A stretch of 64,000 nucleotides of DNA from NCBI GenBank assembly GCA_963749905.1, contig CAVVOF010000003.1, forward strand, positions 744,001-808,000. Reading direction: 5' to 3'. Both the position numbers and the translations under genes were made by a program. Numbering within the stretch: position 1 is the first letter of the stretch; every line of letters begins with the position of its first letter. The notes beneath the pieces are model-generated. The model was not told where the DNA came from. It made no database searches and saw only the letters and a program-made list of their open reading frames with translations. Below are positions 27,722-36,691 of the stretch, piece after piece. The DNA is from UBA10649 sp963749905 (lineage in GTDB: Bacteria > Actinomycetota > Actinomycetes > S36-B12).

Positions 27722-29052
27722 GCAACCCCACCGCCGTCCGCAAGGGTTCGGACTGGCTGCCCTCCTGGGACCCGGAGGACGCCGCGTCATGGGACTCCGG
27801 CCGGGCATGGAAGACACTGTGGGTCACCACCTTCGCACTGACCCTGGCCTTCATCACCTGGTTCCTCGCCTCGGCCATCGCACCGAAGCTCAACAGCATC
27901 GGCTTCGATCTCAGTGACGCCCAGCTCTACTGGCTGGTTGCCATGCCCGGTCTCGCCGGCGGCACCCTCCGGCTGATCTGGACCTTCCTGCCACCCATTC
28001 TGGGCACCCGCAAGCTGGTCACGCTCACGACTGCGCTGTTCATCATCCCGCTTGTCGGCTGGGCATTGGCGGTGCAGAACCCGGACACGCCGTACGCGGT
28101 GCTGTTGCTGCTCGGCGCGCTGGCCGGCATCGGAGGCGGTGCGTTCTCCGGCTTCATGCCGAGTACCTCGTACTTCTTCCCCCGTTCGAAGCAGGGCACG
28201 GCGCTCGGCCTGCAGGCGGGCATCGGCAACTTCGGCGTGAGCATCGTCCAGTTCGTCACGCCGTGGGTCATCGGCTTCGCCATCATCGGCGGGACGTCGC
28301 AGATGCTCGTGAACAAGGACACCGGCGCCAGCCGCGAGGTCTGGTTCCAGAACGCCGGCTACGTGTGGGTGCCGTTCGTCGTCGTCGCCGTCATCCTCGC
28401 GTGGCTGCTGCTCCGCAGCGTGCCCGTGCAGGCCCGCGGCGTACGCGAGCAGATGGACATCTTCAAGAACAAGCACACGTGGCTGATGACCTACCTCTAC
28501 GTCATCACGTTCGGAACGTTCTCCGGGCTCGCGGCCGGGTTCGGTCTGCTCATCAACAGCCTGTACGGCACCAAGGCCTTCGGCGAGGCGGGCATCGACC
28601 CGTTGAAGTACGCCTTCCTCGGCGCCCTCGTCGGCTCGCTGGCGCGCGTCATCTCCGGGCCTATCGCCGACCGGGTGGGCGGTGGACGGATGACGGTCGT
28701 CGCGACCTTCGGTATCGCGCTGGGCTCGCTGTACACGAGCTTCCAGCTGTCCCCGACGTCGGCGGACCAGTTCCCGTCGTTCCTCATCGGGATGCTCGTC
28801 ATCTTCTTCTTCGCCGGCGTGGGCAATGCCAGCACGTTCAAGCAGATGCCGATGATCTTCGAGCGGCGTCAGGCCGGCGGCGTGATCGGCTGGACCTCCG
28901 CGATCGCGGCATACGGACCGTTCATCTTCGGCGTGCTGCTCGCCCTGATCGCCCCGACACTGTTCTTCGCGCTCGGCGTGGTGTTCGCGGTGATCGCGAC
29001 CGGCATCGCCTGGTGGTTCTACGCCCGTCCGGGCGCCGAGAAGCCCTGCTGA
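27718..29052 (+). CDS. Nitrate/nitrite transporter, NarK2-like (MFS)
   Basis: The 444-residue MFS protein has the signatures LGLQAGIGNFGVSIVQFVTP and AGGVIGWTSAIAAYGPFIFG, closer to the NarK2 class, considered nitrate/nitrite antiporters. It has a hydrophilic N-terminus (KGSDWLPSWDPEDAASWDSG) as in longer NarK2/NarU proteins. It overlaps the first transporter by four bases, so the pair parallels the fused NarK1-NarK2 protein of Paracoccus as two genes. Import by one and exchange by the other would keep nitrite from building up. Confidence 0.86.
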   Translation: MSNPTAVRKGSDWLPSWDPEDAASWDSGRAWKTLWVTTFALTLAFITWFLASAIAPKLNSIGFDLSDAQLYWLVAMPGLAGGTLRLIWTFLPPILGTRKLVTLTTALFIIPLVGWALAVQNPDTPYAVLLLLGALAGIGGGAFSGFMPSTSYFFPRSKQGTALGLQAGIGNFGVSIVQFVTPWVIGFAIIGGTSQMLVNKDTGASREVWFQNAGYVWVPFVVVAVILAWLLLRSVPVQARGVREQMDIFKNKHTWLMTYLYVITFGTFSGLAAGFGLLINSLYGTKAFGEAGIDPLKYAFLGALVGSLARVISGPIADRVGGGRMTVVATFGIALGSLYTSFQLSPTSADQFPSFLIGMLVIFFFAGVGNASTFKQMPMIFERRQAGGVIGWTSAIAAYGPFIFGVLLALIAPTLFFALGVVFAVIATGIAWWFYARPGAEKPC

Positions 29053-29065
29053 CCGACGTCCCCAT

Positions 29066-29131
29066 CCCGTCGAGCGTGGCGCTCAGGCGCCCGGCACCGG
29101 CGTGTCGCGCCTCAGCTCCACGCTCGACGGG
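29066..29131. repeat. 66-bp palindrome, family B copy 2
   Basis: Arms 29066-29090 and 29107-29131 (left CCCGTCGAGCGTGGCGCTCA...) pair at 23 of 25 positions around a 16-base centre, the same dimensions as copy 1 at 18816-18881. It lies between the convergent narK2-like and hutG-like genes and touches the hutG stop, as a terminator would. Confidence 0.85.
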
Positions 29132-30025
29132 TCAGCGGAGGGCGAGGGCGGACGCGGCCTCGAGCACGAGCAGCGCGCCGAGCCTGACGGTTCGGCCGTC
29201 GGGGGCGTCCGCCGCCGCGTCGATCTCGGTGATGTCGAGCGACCGGACCCGTGGCGACTTGGCCGCGTGGAAGGCCACCTGCCGCAGCTCGTCGGCGGTG
29301 ATCCCGCCGGGTGCGGCGGCCGGGCATCCCGGCACCACGGACCGGTCGCACACGTCCACGTCGAGATCGACGTGCACGGGACCACCGCCGCCCGCGGCCA
29401 CTGCGAGCGCCTCGGCCATCACGTCCCCGATCGGGCGTCGCCGCAGGGCGTCCCGAGTCACGACCGTGATGCCCAGATCGCGTGCTCGCGCTGCGTACTC
29501 CCGGGAGTTCGAGAAGTCAGCGATGCCGACCTGAACGACGCGCATCCCCGCCAGGCCCGCCTCGACCAGTCTGCGCACCGGCGACCCGTTGCTGGTCCCG
29601 TCGCGCAGATCGTGGTGCGCATCCAGAGTGATCAGCCCGGCTGCGCCGATCTCCTGGCCCCAGGCGCCCCTCGCCACCGAGTAGGTGATCGAGTTGTCGC
29701 CACCCAACGCGACCAGGAGTCGTGACCTCGCGACGAGCTCCGCCACCCGGCCGATCACTCGCGCCTCTCCCTCGTCGCCATCCGGGTCGAGCAGGTCCCC
29801 GGCATCGAGGGCAGTCAGGTCGGCAACGTCGACCGCGTGCGTCCAGGAGTACGTCGAATAGCGCGCCAGCGCCTCCCGGATCGCGTTCGGGGTCAGGTGC
29901 GCGTGCGTCGGACTGATCGACGTGCGAGACGCGGGAACCCCCAGCACCGACAAGTCGACCGGGCCGTCCCCTGGATCGACCGCCAACCAGGCGCTCGCCC
30001 TCGGCCAGCGCGGATCATCGGTCAT
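29132..30025 (-). CDS. hutG: Formimidoylglutamase (arginase/ureohydrolase family)
   Basis: The 297-residue product has the two-manganese site of ureohydrolases: LGGDNSITY (Asn where His is usual in GGDHS), LDAHHDLRD and VHVDLDVDVCDRS. In this hut context the likely reaction is N-formimino-glutamate to glutamate plus formamide. An agmatinase-like role is possible from sequence alone. It follows the IclR gene with a 4-base overlap (ATGA) and is divergent from hutU. Confidence 0.82.
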   Translation of the reverse strand: MTDDPRWPRASAWLAVDPGDGPVDLSVLGVPASRTSISPTHAHLTPNAIREALARYSTYSWTHAVDVADLTALDAGDLLDPDGDEGEARVIGRVAELVARSRLLVALGGDNSITYSVARGAWGQEIGAAGLITLDAHHDLRDGTSNGSPVRRLVEAGLAGMRVVQVGIADFSNSREYAARARDLGITVVTRDALRRRPIGDVMAEALAVAAGGGGPVHVDLDVDVCDRSVVPGCPAAAPGGITADELRQVAFHAAKSPRVRSLDITEIDAAADAPDGRTVRLGALLVLEAASALALR

Positions 30026-30792
30026 GACGCCCCCAATCTCCGCGACAGGTCGGCGGCCACCGGAAGCAGGGCCTGCGCAAGCTGTCGTCGCTTGTCGTTA
30101 TCGGCACGATCCGATCGGAACGTTAACCCGAGGGAGGCCGCGGGCCGGCCGGAACGATCGACAGCGGCCACTGCGACCGAGGCGTAGCCCTCGACGACGA
30201 AGCCGTCCTCTGCAGCCCAGCCTCGTCGCGACTCCTCCCCCAACAGGCGCCGCAGCGCGCTGAGCGTTGCGGGGCCGTGGCCGGTCCGGTCGACGAATGC
30301 GTCCCGCGAGGGGTAGAGCGCGCGCAGCTGCGCGGTCGGCAGCAGGGCGAGCATCGCGCGCCCGGACGCCGTCAGCGCGGCCGGGAGCCGGACGCCCACG
30401 TCCACGACGACGGTGACCGGCGCGGGCGTGGACTCGCGGACCAGGTAGACAGTCTCGCGCCCGTGCAGCACGCCGAGGTGGACGACGGCAGCCGTGATGT
30501 CGCCCACCTGGTGCGCCAGCCGATGGACAAGGGGGCGCGCCAGGTGCTCGAGCGGCTCGTGCCGCAAGTAGGCGGCGCCGATCTCGAACGCCGCGACGCC
30601 GAGCCCCCATCGCTCCTCCTCGGGGTAGTGCGCGACGAAGCCCTCGGCGCTCATCGCCCTCAGCAGGTGGTAGGTCGACGACCGGGGTATCGACAGTCGG
30701 CGGGCCAGCGTGCCTGCCGTCAACGGTCCGGTCGCCGATGCGAGTTCGCGCAGGACGGACAAGGCCCGCGTCGCCGCCGTCGCGTCCGCCAC
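30022..30792 (-). CDS. IclR-family regulator of histidine utilisation (inferred)
   Basis: The 256-residue protein has an IclR winged HTH (ALSVLRELASATGPLTAGTL, then SIPRSSTYHLLRAMSAEGFV) and a C-terminal effector domain (GRAMLALLP, GWAAEDGFVVEGYASVAVAA). IclR proteins bind small acids; urocanate would fit the hut genes but is a guess. It is divergent from hutUIH with the inverted repeat TGTCTGG-TATG-CCAGACA between, and it is co-transcribed with hutG. GTG start. Confidence 0.85.
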   Translation of the reverse strand: MADATAATRALSVLRELASATGPLTAGTLARRLSIPRSSTYHLLRAMSAEGFVAHYPEEERWGLGVAAFEIGAAYLRHEPLEHLARPLVHRLAHQVGDITAAVVHLGVLHGRETVYLVRESTPAPVTVVVDVGVRLPAALTASGRAMLALLPTAQLRALYPSRDAFVDRTGHGPATLSALRRLLGEESRRGWAAEDGFVVEGYASVAVAAVDRSGRPAASLGLTFRSDRADNDKRRQLAQALLPVAADLSRRLGAS

Positions 30793-30804
30793 ATCTGCTC
30801 CCTG

Positions 30805-30822
30805 TGTCTGGTATGCCAGACA
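30805..30822. promoter_or_regulatory. Operator-like palindrome of the hut divergent region
   Basis: TGTCTGG-TATG-CCAGACA has perfect 7-base arms with a 4-base centre. It lies 13 bases upstream of the IclR gene start and 54 bases upstream of hutU. It is a good candidate IclR site controlling both operons. Confidence 0.65.
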
Positions 30823-30875
30823 TTAGTCCCCGGGAGAGGCTTCCCAGGCGATCGTGCACCCGATCCAATGAGCCC

Positions 30876-32549
30876 ATGACCACGATCTCCGGCCCCCGCC
30901 CCGTCCGCGCCGCCCGCGGCACCACCTTGTCCACGCGCGGCTGGCAGCAGGAGGCAGCACTGCGGATGCTCCAGAACAACCTCGATCCCGAGGTGGCGGA
31001 GCATCCGGACGACCTCGTCGTCTACGGCGGCACCGGCAAGGCGGCCCGCAACTGGGCGTCGTTCGACGCGATGGTGCGCACCCTCACCGACCTCAAGGAC
31101 GACGAGACCATGCTGGTCCAGTCCGGCAAGCCCGTCGGCGTCTTCCGGACCCACGAGTGGGCGCCGCGCGTGCTGCTGGCGAACTCCAATCTCGTCGGCG
31201 ACTGGGCGAACTGGCCCGAGTTCCGGCGCCTCGAGCACCTCGGCCTGACCATGTACGGGCAGATGACCGCCGGCTCATGGATCTACATCGGCACGCAGGG
31301 CATTCTTCAGGGGACCTACGAGACCTTCGCCGCAGTGGCTGAACGGCGTTTCGGGGGCACCCTCGCGGGCACGTTGACGGTGACCGCCGGCTGCGGCGGC
31401 ATGGGCGGCGCGCAGCCGCTGGCCGTCACCATGAACGAGGGCACCTGCCTGATCATCGACATCGACGAGTCACGGCTTCGTCGTCGCGTGGAGAATCGTT
31501 ACCTCGACGAGATCGCCGACAGCCTCGACGACGCGATCGACCGCGTCGTCGCGTACAAGAACCAGCGCAAGGCCATCTCGGTCGGCCTGGTCGGCAACGC
31601 GGCCACGATCCTGCCCGAACTGCTACGTCGCGGAGTGCCGATCGACATCGTCACGGACCAGACGTCCGCCCACGACCCGCTGTACTACATCCCGGAGGGC
31701 ATCGACTTCGAGGACGCCCGCGAGTACGCGGACAAGAAGCCCGAGGAGTTCACGGAGCGCGCACAGGCATCGATGGCCAAGCACGTCGAGGCCATGGTCG
31801 GCTTCATGGACGCCGGCGCCGAGGTCTTCGACTACGGCAACTCGATCCGCGACGAGGCCCGCAAGGGCGGCTACGACCGCGCCTTCGCGTTCCCGGGCTT
31901 CATCCCCGCGTACATCCGCCCGCTCTTCTGCGAGGGCAAGGGCCCGTTCCGCTGGGCCGCGCTGAGCGGTGACCCCAAGGACATCTGGCGCACCGACCAG
32001 GCCATCCTCGAGCTGTTCCCGGAGAACGAGCATCTGCGACGCTGGATCACCCTGGCGCAGGAGCGCGTCGCCTTCCAAGGCCTGCCCGCCCGCATCTGCT
32101 GGCTCGGCTACGGCGAGCGCGACAAGGCCGGGGCGGTGTTCAACGACCTCGTCGCCCGCGGAGAGGTCAGCGCGCCCATCGTCATCGGTCGCGACCACCT
32201 CGACTGCGGCTCCGTCGCCTCGCCGTACCGCGAGACCGAGGCGATGCTCGACGGCTCGGATGCGATTGCCGACTGGCCCCTGCTCAACGCCATGCTGAAC
32301 ATCTCGTCCGGAGCATCGTGGGTGTCCATCCACCACGGCGGCGGCGTCGGCATCGGCCGGTCGATCCATGCCGGCCAGGTCAGCGTCGCGGACGGTTCCG
32401 AGCTCGCGGCGCAGAAGCTCGAGCGCGTTTTGACGAATGATCCCGGCATGGGCGTGATCCGGCACTGCGATGCCGGCTACGACGAAGCCGTCGAGGTGGC
32501 CGAGCAGCGCGGAGTACACGTCCCCATGCTGGGGACGCTGGGTGGCTGA
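30876..32549 (+). CDS. hutU: Urocanate hydratase
   Basis: The 557-residue protein (start MTTISGPRPVRAARGTTLST) has the urocanase signatures LVVYGGTGKAARNWASFDAM, TAGCGGMGGAQPLAVTMNEG and the NAD-binding and catalytic region DHLDCGSVASPYRETEAM with its conserved Cys. It turns urocanate into imidazolone propionate in histidine breakdown. Length is typical. The hutI GTG overlaps its last eight bases. Confidence 0.96.
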   Translation: MTTISGPRPVRAARGTTLSTRGWQQEAALRMLQNNLDPEVAEHPDDLVVYGGTGKAARNWASFDAMVRTLTDLKDDETMLVQSGKPVGVFRTHEWAPRVLLANSNLVGDWANWPEFRRLEHLGLTMYGQMTAGSWIYIGTQGILQGTYETFAAVAERRFGGTLAGTLTVTAGCGGMGGAQPLAVTMNEGTCLIIDIDESRLRRRVENRYLDEIADSLDDAIDRVVAYKNQRKAISVGLVGNAATILPELLRRGVPIDIVTDQTSAHDPLYYIPEGIDFEDAREYADKKPEEFTERAQASMAKHVEAMVGFMDAGAEVFDYGNSIRDEARKGGYDRAFAFPGFIPAYIRPLFCEGKGPFRWAALSGDPKDIWRTDQAILELFPENEHLRRWITLAQERVAFQGLPARICWLGYGERDKAGAVFNDLVARGEVSAPIVIGRDHLDCGSVASPYRETEAMLDGSDAIADWPLLNAMLNISSGASWVSIHHGGGVGIGRSIHAGQVSVADGSELAAQKLERVLTNDPGMGVIRHCDAGYDEAVEVAEQRGVHVPMLGTLGG

Positions 32550-33738
32550 GACCTGGGCGCCGGGGACCACGGCCGTCGTCAACATCGGCTCACTCGTCAC
32601 CAACGACCCGGCTGTCGGTGATGGGAAGCTGGGCATCGTCGAGGATGCGGCGCTCGTCGTCGAAGGCGGCCGGATCGCGTGGGTGGGCCGCGCTGCCGAC
32701 TGCGGACCCGCCGATCACGTCATCGACCTCGACGGCCGGGCCGCGCTGCCTGGCTTCGTCGACAGCCACGCCCATCTGGTGTTCGCCGGCGACCGCTCAG
32801 ACGAGTTCGCGGCCCGCATGGCCGGGCAGTCGTACTCCGCTGGCGGCATCCGCAGGACTGTGGAGCGGACGCGCGCGGCCGACGACGACGCCCTGCGAAC
32901 TCGGCTCGCCCGCCTCCGCGACGAGTTGCTCGCCAGCGGCACCACGACGTTCGAGACGAAGTCCGGCTACGGCCTGACGGTGATCGACGAGGAACGCGCC
33001 CTGCGACTGGCATCGGAGGTCACTGACGAGACCACCTTCCTCGGTGCGCACGTGGTGCCGGTCGAGTACGAGGACGACCCGGACGGCTACGTGGCGCTGG
33101 TCACCGGGGCGATGCTCGACGCCTGCGCGCCGCATGCTCGCTGGATCGACGTCTTCTGCGAACGTGGCGCCTTCGGGGCGGACCAGGCGCGCGAGATCCT
33201 GCAGTCCGGCATCGCCCGCGGACTCCAGCCCCGTATCCACGCCAACCAGCTGCAGCACGGCGACGGCATCCGGGTGGCGGTCGAGGTCGGGGCCGCGAGC
33301 GCCGACCACTGCACGTTCACGTCGGACGAGGACCTCGAGCTGCTGGCCGGCAGCAGCACGGTCGCGACCCTGCTGCCCGGCGCAGAGTTCAGCACGCGAG
33401 CGGTGTACCCGGACGGGCGACGCATGATCGACGCCGGCGTCACCGTGGCGCTGGCGACCGACTGCAATCCGGGTTCGTCGTTCACCACGAGCCTGCCCTT
33501 CTGCATCGCCGTGGCGGTGCGCGACATGCGCCTCACGCCCGACGAGGCCGTCTGGTCGGCGACCGCGGGCGGGGCGCAGGCACTGCGCCGGGGGGACGTC
33601 GGGCAGATCAGTGTCGGCCGTCGGGCGGACCTCGTCAGCCTCAACGCGCCCAACCACGTCCACCTCGCCTACCGCCCCGGGGTCAACCTGATCGATCGGG
33701 TCTGGCAGGCGCCGAGCACCCCTAGGGTCCACCCATGA
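32542..33738 (+). CDS. hutI: Imidazolonepropionase
   Basis: The 398-residue amidohydrolase has the metal site DSHAHLVFAGDRSDEFAARM, the conserved SGTTTFETKSGYGLTVIDEE, HANQLQHGDGIRVAVEVGAA with ASADH, and LATDCNPGSS near the C-terminus. It opens the imidazolone ring to N-formimino-glutamate. The GTG start (MAETWAPGTTAVVNIGSLVT) overlaps the hutU stop region, and hutH begins on its stop (ATGA). Confidence 0.95.
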   Translation: MAETWAPGTTAVVNIGSLVTNDPAVGDGKLGIVEDAALVVEGGRIAWVGRAADCGPADHVIDLDGRAALPGFVDSHAHLVFAGDRSDEFAARMAGQSYSAGGIRRTVERTRAADDDALRTRLARLRDELLASGTTTFETKSGYGLTVIDEERALRLASEVTDETTFLGAHVVPVEYEDDPDGYVALVTGAMLDACAPHARWIDVFCERGAFGADQAREILQSGIARGLQPRIHANQLQHGDGIRVAVEVGAASADHCTFTSDEDLELLAGSSTVATLLPGAEFSTRAVYPDGRRMIDAGVTVALATDCNPGSSFTTSLPFCIAVAVRDMRLTPDEAVWSATAGGAQALRRGDVGQISVGRRADLVSLNAPNHVHLAYRPGVNLIDRVWQAPSTPRVHP

Positions 33739-35256
33739 CGGAGACCGTGATCATCGGCACCGACGGCATGTCCTTGGACGACGTCGTCGCGGTCGCCAGG
33801 CACGACGCCCGAGGTGTCGCTGTCTCCGTCCGCGCTGGCCGCGATGGCCGCCAGTCGCGCACAGGTGGAGGCGCTCGCGGCGTCGGACACTCCGGCGTAC
33901 GGCATCTCCACCGGGTTCGGTGCGCTGGCGAACCGGCACATACCGGTGGAGAGCCGAGTGCAGCTGCAGCGCTCTCTGGTGCGCTCGCACGCGGCCGGCA
34001 TGGGTGCACCCGTCGAGCGCGAGGTCGTCCGCGCGCTGATGCTGCTGCGCCTGAAGACGCTCGCGAGCGGACGCACCGGTGCCCGGCCGGTGGTGGCCGA
34101 GACGATGGCGGCCGTGCTGAACGCCGGGATCACCCCGGTGGTGCACGAGTACGGCTCACTCGGCTGCAGCGGAGACCTGGCTCCGCTGGCGCACTGCGCC
34201 CTGGTGTACATGGGCGAGGGGCGGGCCACCGATCGCTCTGGCATCGAGCATCCGGTTCCGGAGCTGCTGGCCGCGGCGGGCATCGAGCCCGTCGAACTGC
34301 GTGAGAAGGAGGGCCTGGCCCTCATCAACGGAACCGACGGCATGCTCGGGATGCTCGTCATGTCGATCGCGGACCTGGAACTGCTGTGCGACGCCGCCGA
34401 CACCATCGCGGCGATGAGCGTCGAAGGCCTGCTCGGTACCGATCAAGTCTTCCGCGCCGACCTGCACACCGAACTGCGCCCGCACCCCGGTCAGGCGGTG
34501 AGCGCGGCGCGCATGCTCGCGGTGCTGGACGGCTCCGAGATCGTCGCTTCGCACAAGGTGAACGACGACCGGGTCCAGGACGCGTACTCACTGCGATGCG
34601 CGCCGCAGGTGACCGGAGCGGTGCGCGACACGCTGGCCCACGCCCGCATGGTCGCGGAGCGCGAGCTCGCCGCAGCGATCGACAACCCCGTCGTCCTGCC
34701 GGACGGCACCATCTCCAGCAACGGCAACTTCCACGGGGCGCCGGTGGCGTATGTGCTGGACTTCCTGGCCATTCCGGCCACGGACCTCGGCTCGATGTCT
34801 GAGCGGCGCACCGATCGGATGCTGGATGCGAAGCGCAGTCACGGCCTGCCGCCGTTCCTCGCCGACGACCCCGGCGTGGACTCCGGGCTGATGATCGCGC
34901 AGTACACGCAGGCGGGGCTGGTCAGCGAGAACAAGCGCCTTGCCGCGCCCGCGAGCGTCGACTCGATCCCGAGTTCGGCCATGCAGGAGGACCACGTGTC
35001 CATGGGCTGGCACGCCGGACGCAAGTTGCGGAAGGTAGTGGAGAACCTGGCCCGGATCCTGGCGGTCGAGCTGGTAGCGGCGGCGCGGGCGGTGGAGCTG
35101 CGCGCTCCGTTGGAGCCCTCGCCGGCCACTGCCGATGTGGTGCGCCGCCTCAGGGTCGCTGTCCCCGGGCCCGGGCCGGACCGGTTCCTCGCGCCCGAGC
35201 TTCAGGCGGCAGTCGAGTTCGTGATGTCCGGCGGGCTTGGTCTGGTGGCGCGGTGA
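33735..35256 (+). CDS. hutH: Histidine ammonia-lyase, frameshifted near its N-terminus
   Basis: The enzyme removes ammonia from histidine to give urocanate. The ATG at 33735 gives MTETVIIGTDGMSLDDVVAV and ARHDA, then the frame is lost. Dropping one base at 33804-33810 (GACGCCCGAG) restores PEVSLSPSALAAM and a 506-residue protein. The self-formed MIO cofactor site is GSLGCSGDLAPLAH, using Cys144-Ser145-Gly146; Cys in place of Ala is seen in actinobacterial members as I recall. GISTGFGALANRHI and SSGNFHGAPV-like blocks (here SSNGNFHGAPVAYVLD) are present. It is the last gene of hutUIH. Confidence 0.92.
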
Positions 35257-35431
35257 CCGTCGGGCGGGCGGGTAGTCACTCGACGCTGGGCGGCAGTAGA
35301 CCACGAACGAAGCAGGATCGATTGTGGAGGTGCGGCCAGCAGACCCGCCAGAGAGGTCGACCAGCGCCTCCGTGAGGTCGCGCAGCCCAGGATCAGGACG
35401 CCAGGCCCAGCCCGAGGCATCCTAGCAGGTC

Positions 35432-36574
35432 TCACGGCCGCGAGCGCCGCACGCGGGCGGCCATGAGCAACGCGCACAGGGTGAGCGCTGGCCACCGCCA
35501 GCAGCGTGCCCAGCACAGCCGACAGCCGAGACGGACAGCGTGTCGAGGCAACAGGTTGTGGGCAGTGGAGCCCAGTCCGGGCAGCTCCCCGACGTTGCGA
35601 CCGCCGAGCCGATGCGCTCGTCGCGGCTACCCGAACCACGGGGACTCAACAGCCACATACACGGGCGTACACGGCCAGATCGTCCCGTTCGGCCCGACTG
35701 AGCGACGTTTCGGCGCACCTGACGCCAGCCCGGCGAGGACCAGTCAGCCCCAGCAGGACGACGATTGCACCTGCCTCAGCGCCACCAGCGAGGTCGGGCC
35801 AACTCGGCCCACCGTCCGCGAGACCAAGCACCACCTGCGCCTGCCGAGACGACAGCGACAACCAGCCGATGGTCCCGATCACCGCGGTGCGACTGGCGGT
35901 CAGCAGCGAGGACCACGAACTCCGGCCAGCACGAACATGACCGCAGCCCAGCGCTGACGGCAGCATACCGACCATCATGAGGAAGCACTCCGATCGGCAC
36001 CCGCCATAGTTCGGGTGCAGGAACGGGTCCGGCCCAGCGACCGTCAGCCCGAACAGTTCGACTCAAGCGGCAGCCAGTAGGAGGTCCGGTCGAACGGCAG
36101 GAACGGCTCGAACTCCTCGCGCACGTACCAAGCCTCAGCGATGCCAATCAACTCAAGGGTCAGCGATATCAGGACGGCGCCCATGACACACGATCGCCAT
36201 CCAGGTCACGACGTCGCGTGCCTCACCCTGGTTCGGGGGCTTGAGCCAGACCATCAGCAGAAGCAGCGGAACAGCCAGCCACAGGGGATTCAGCGGCAGG
36301 TGCACCACTCGCCGCCGCCCAGCGCTGGCGAGCACCCACATCAACGTCGCGCAGACCGAGGAAGAGCGCGGAGCAGACCGCCTGCCAAAGGTCGCGAGGG
36401 ACACCGGAACCACAGGCAGCAGCGACTCAGGGCAATCCGCCCGAGTACGACCGCCAACTGCGCAATAGCCTCCGAACCTGTTGGCGACCAGAACGCCATG
36501 CCGACTACTACCGTGGCGACTTCCGTGGCGAGGATTCCGCACGATGTACCTCGCCGCATCAGCCTGCCGACCAT
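35432..36574 (-). pseudogene. Decayed integral-membrane protein gene (several frame breaks)
   Basis: No single frame runs through this stretch, but the minus strand shows pieces of one polytopic membrane protein in shifting frames. They are MVGRLMRRGTSCGILATEVA with TVVVGMAFW (from 36574), NPLWLAVPLLLLMVW, MGAVLISLTLELIGIAEAWY, TASRTAVIGTIGWLSLS, EAGAIVVLLGLTG, and a tail LTLCALLMAARVRRSRP ending in TGA at 35432. The helix spacing and basic tail resemble N-terminal sensor or permease modules. The bases look less GC-rich than the flanks. Exact family unknown. The remaining 35257-35431 and 36575-36659 hold nothing recognisable. Confidence 0.45.
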
Positions 36575-36659
36575 GGTCAGCGGCGTAGGTTGCGCGTCGG
36601 ACACCGCGTCAGCCTGTCCACGACGAGGCCCATCGACGTGACGTAGCCGCTCGAAACTA

Positions 36660-36673
36660 CTAGGACGTCCTAG
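36660..36673. promoter_or_regulatory. Palindromic operator upstream of the etfD-like gene
   Basis: CTAGGACGTCCTAG is a perfect 14-base palindrome lying 6 bases before a TAGTCT -10 box (36680-36685). That box is itself 6 bases before the GTG start, so a repressor bound here would overlap the -35 region. CTAG-bearing palindromes are rare in GC-rich DNA, which makes a regulatory role likely. Confidence 0.6.
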
Positions 36674-36691
36674 AAGGGATAGTCTGCGGGT

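Noticed and set aside
18816..29131. Attachment sites or composite transposon ends around the nar block (family B)
   Set aside because: No transposase or integrase lies between them, and each is itself a full palindrome; the position fits terminators or REP-like elements better.
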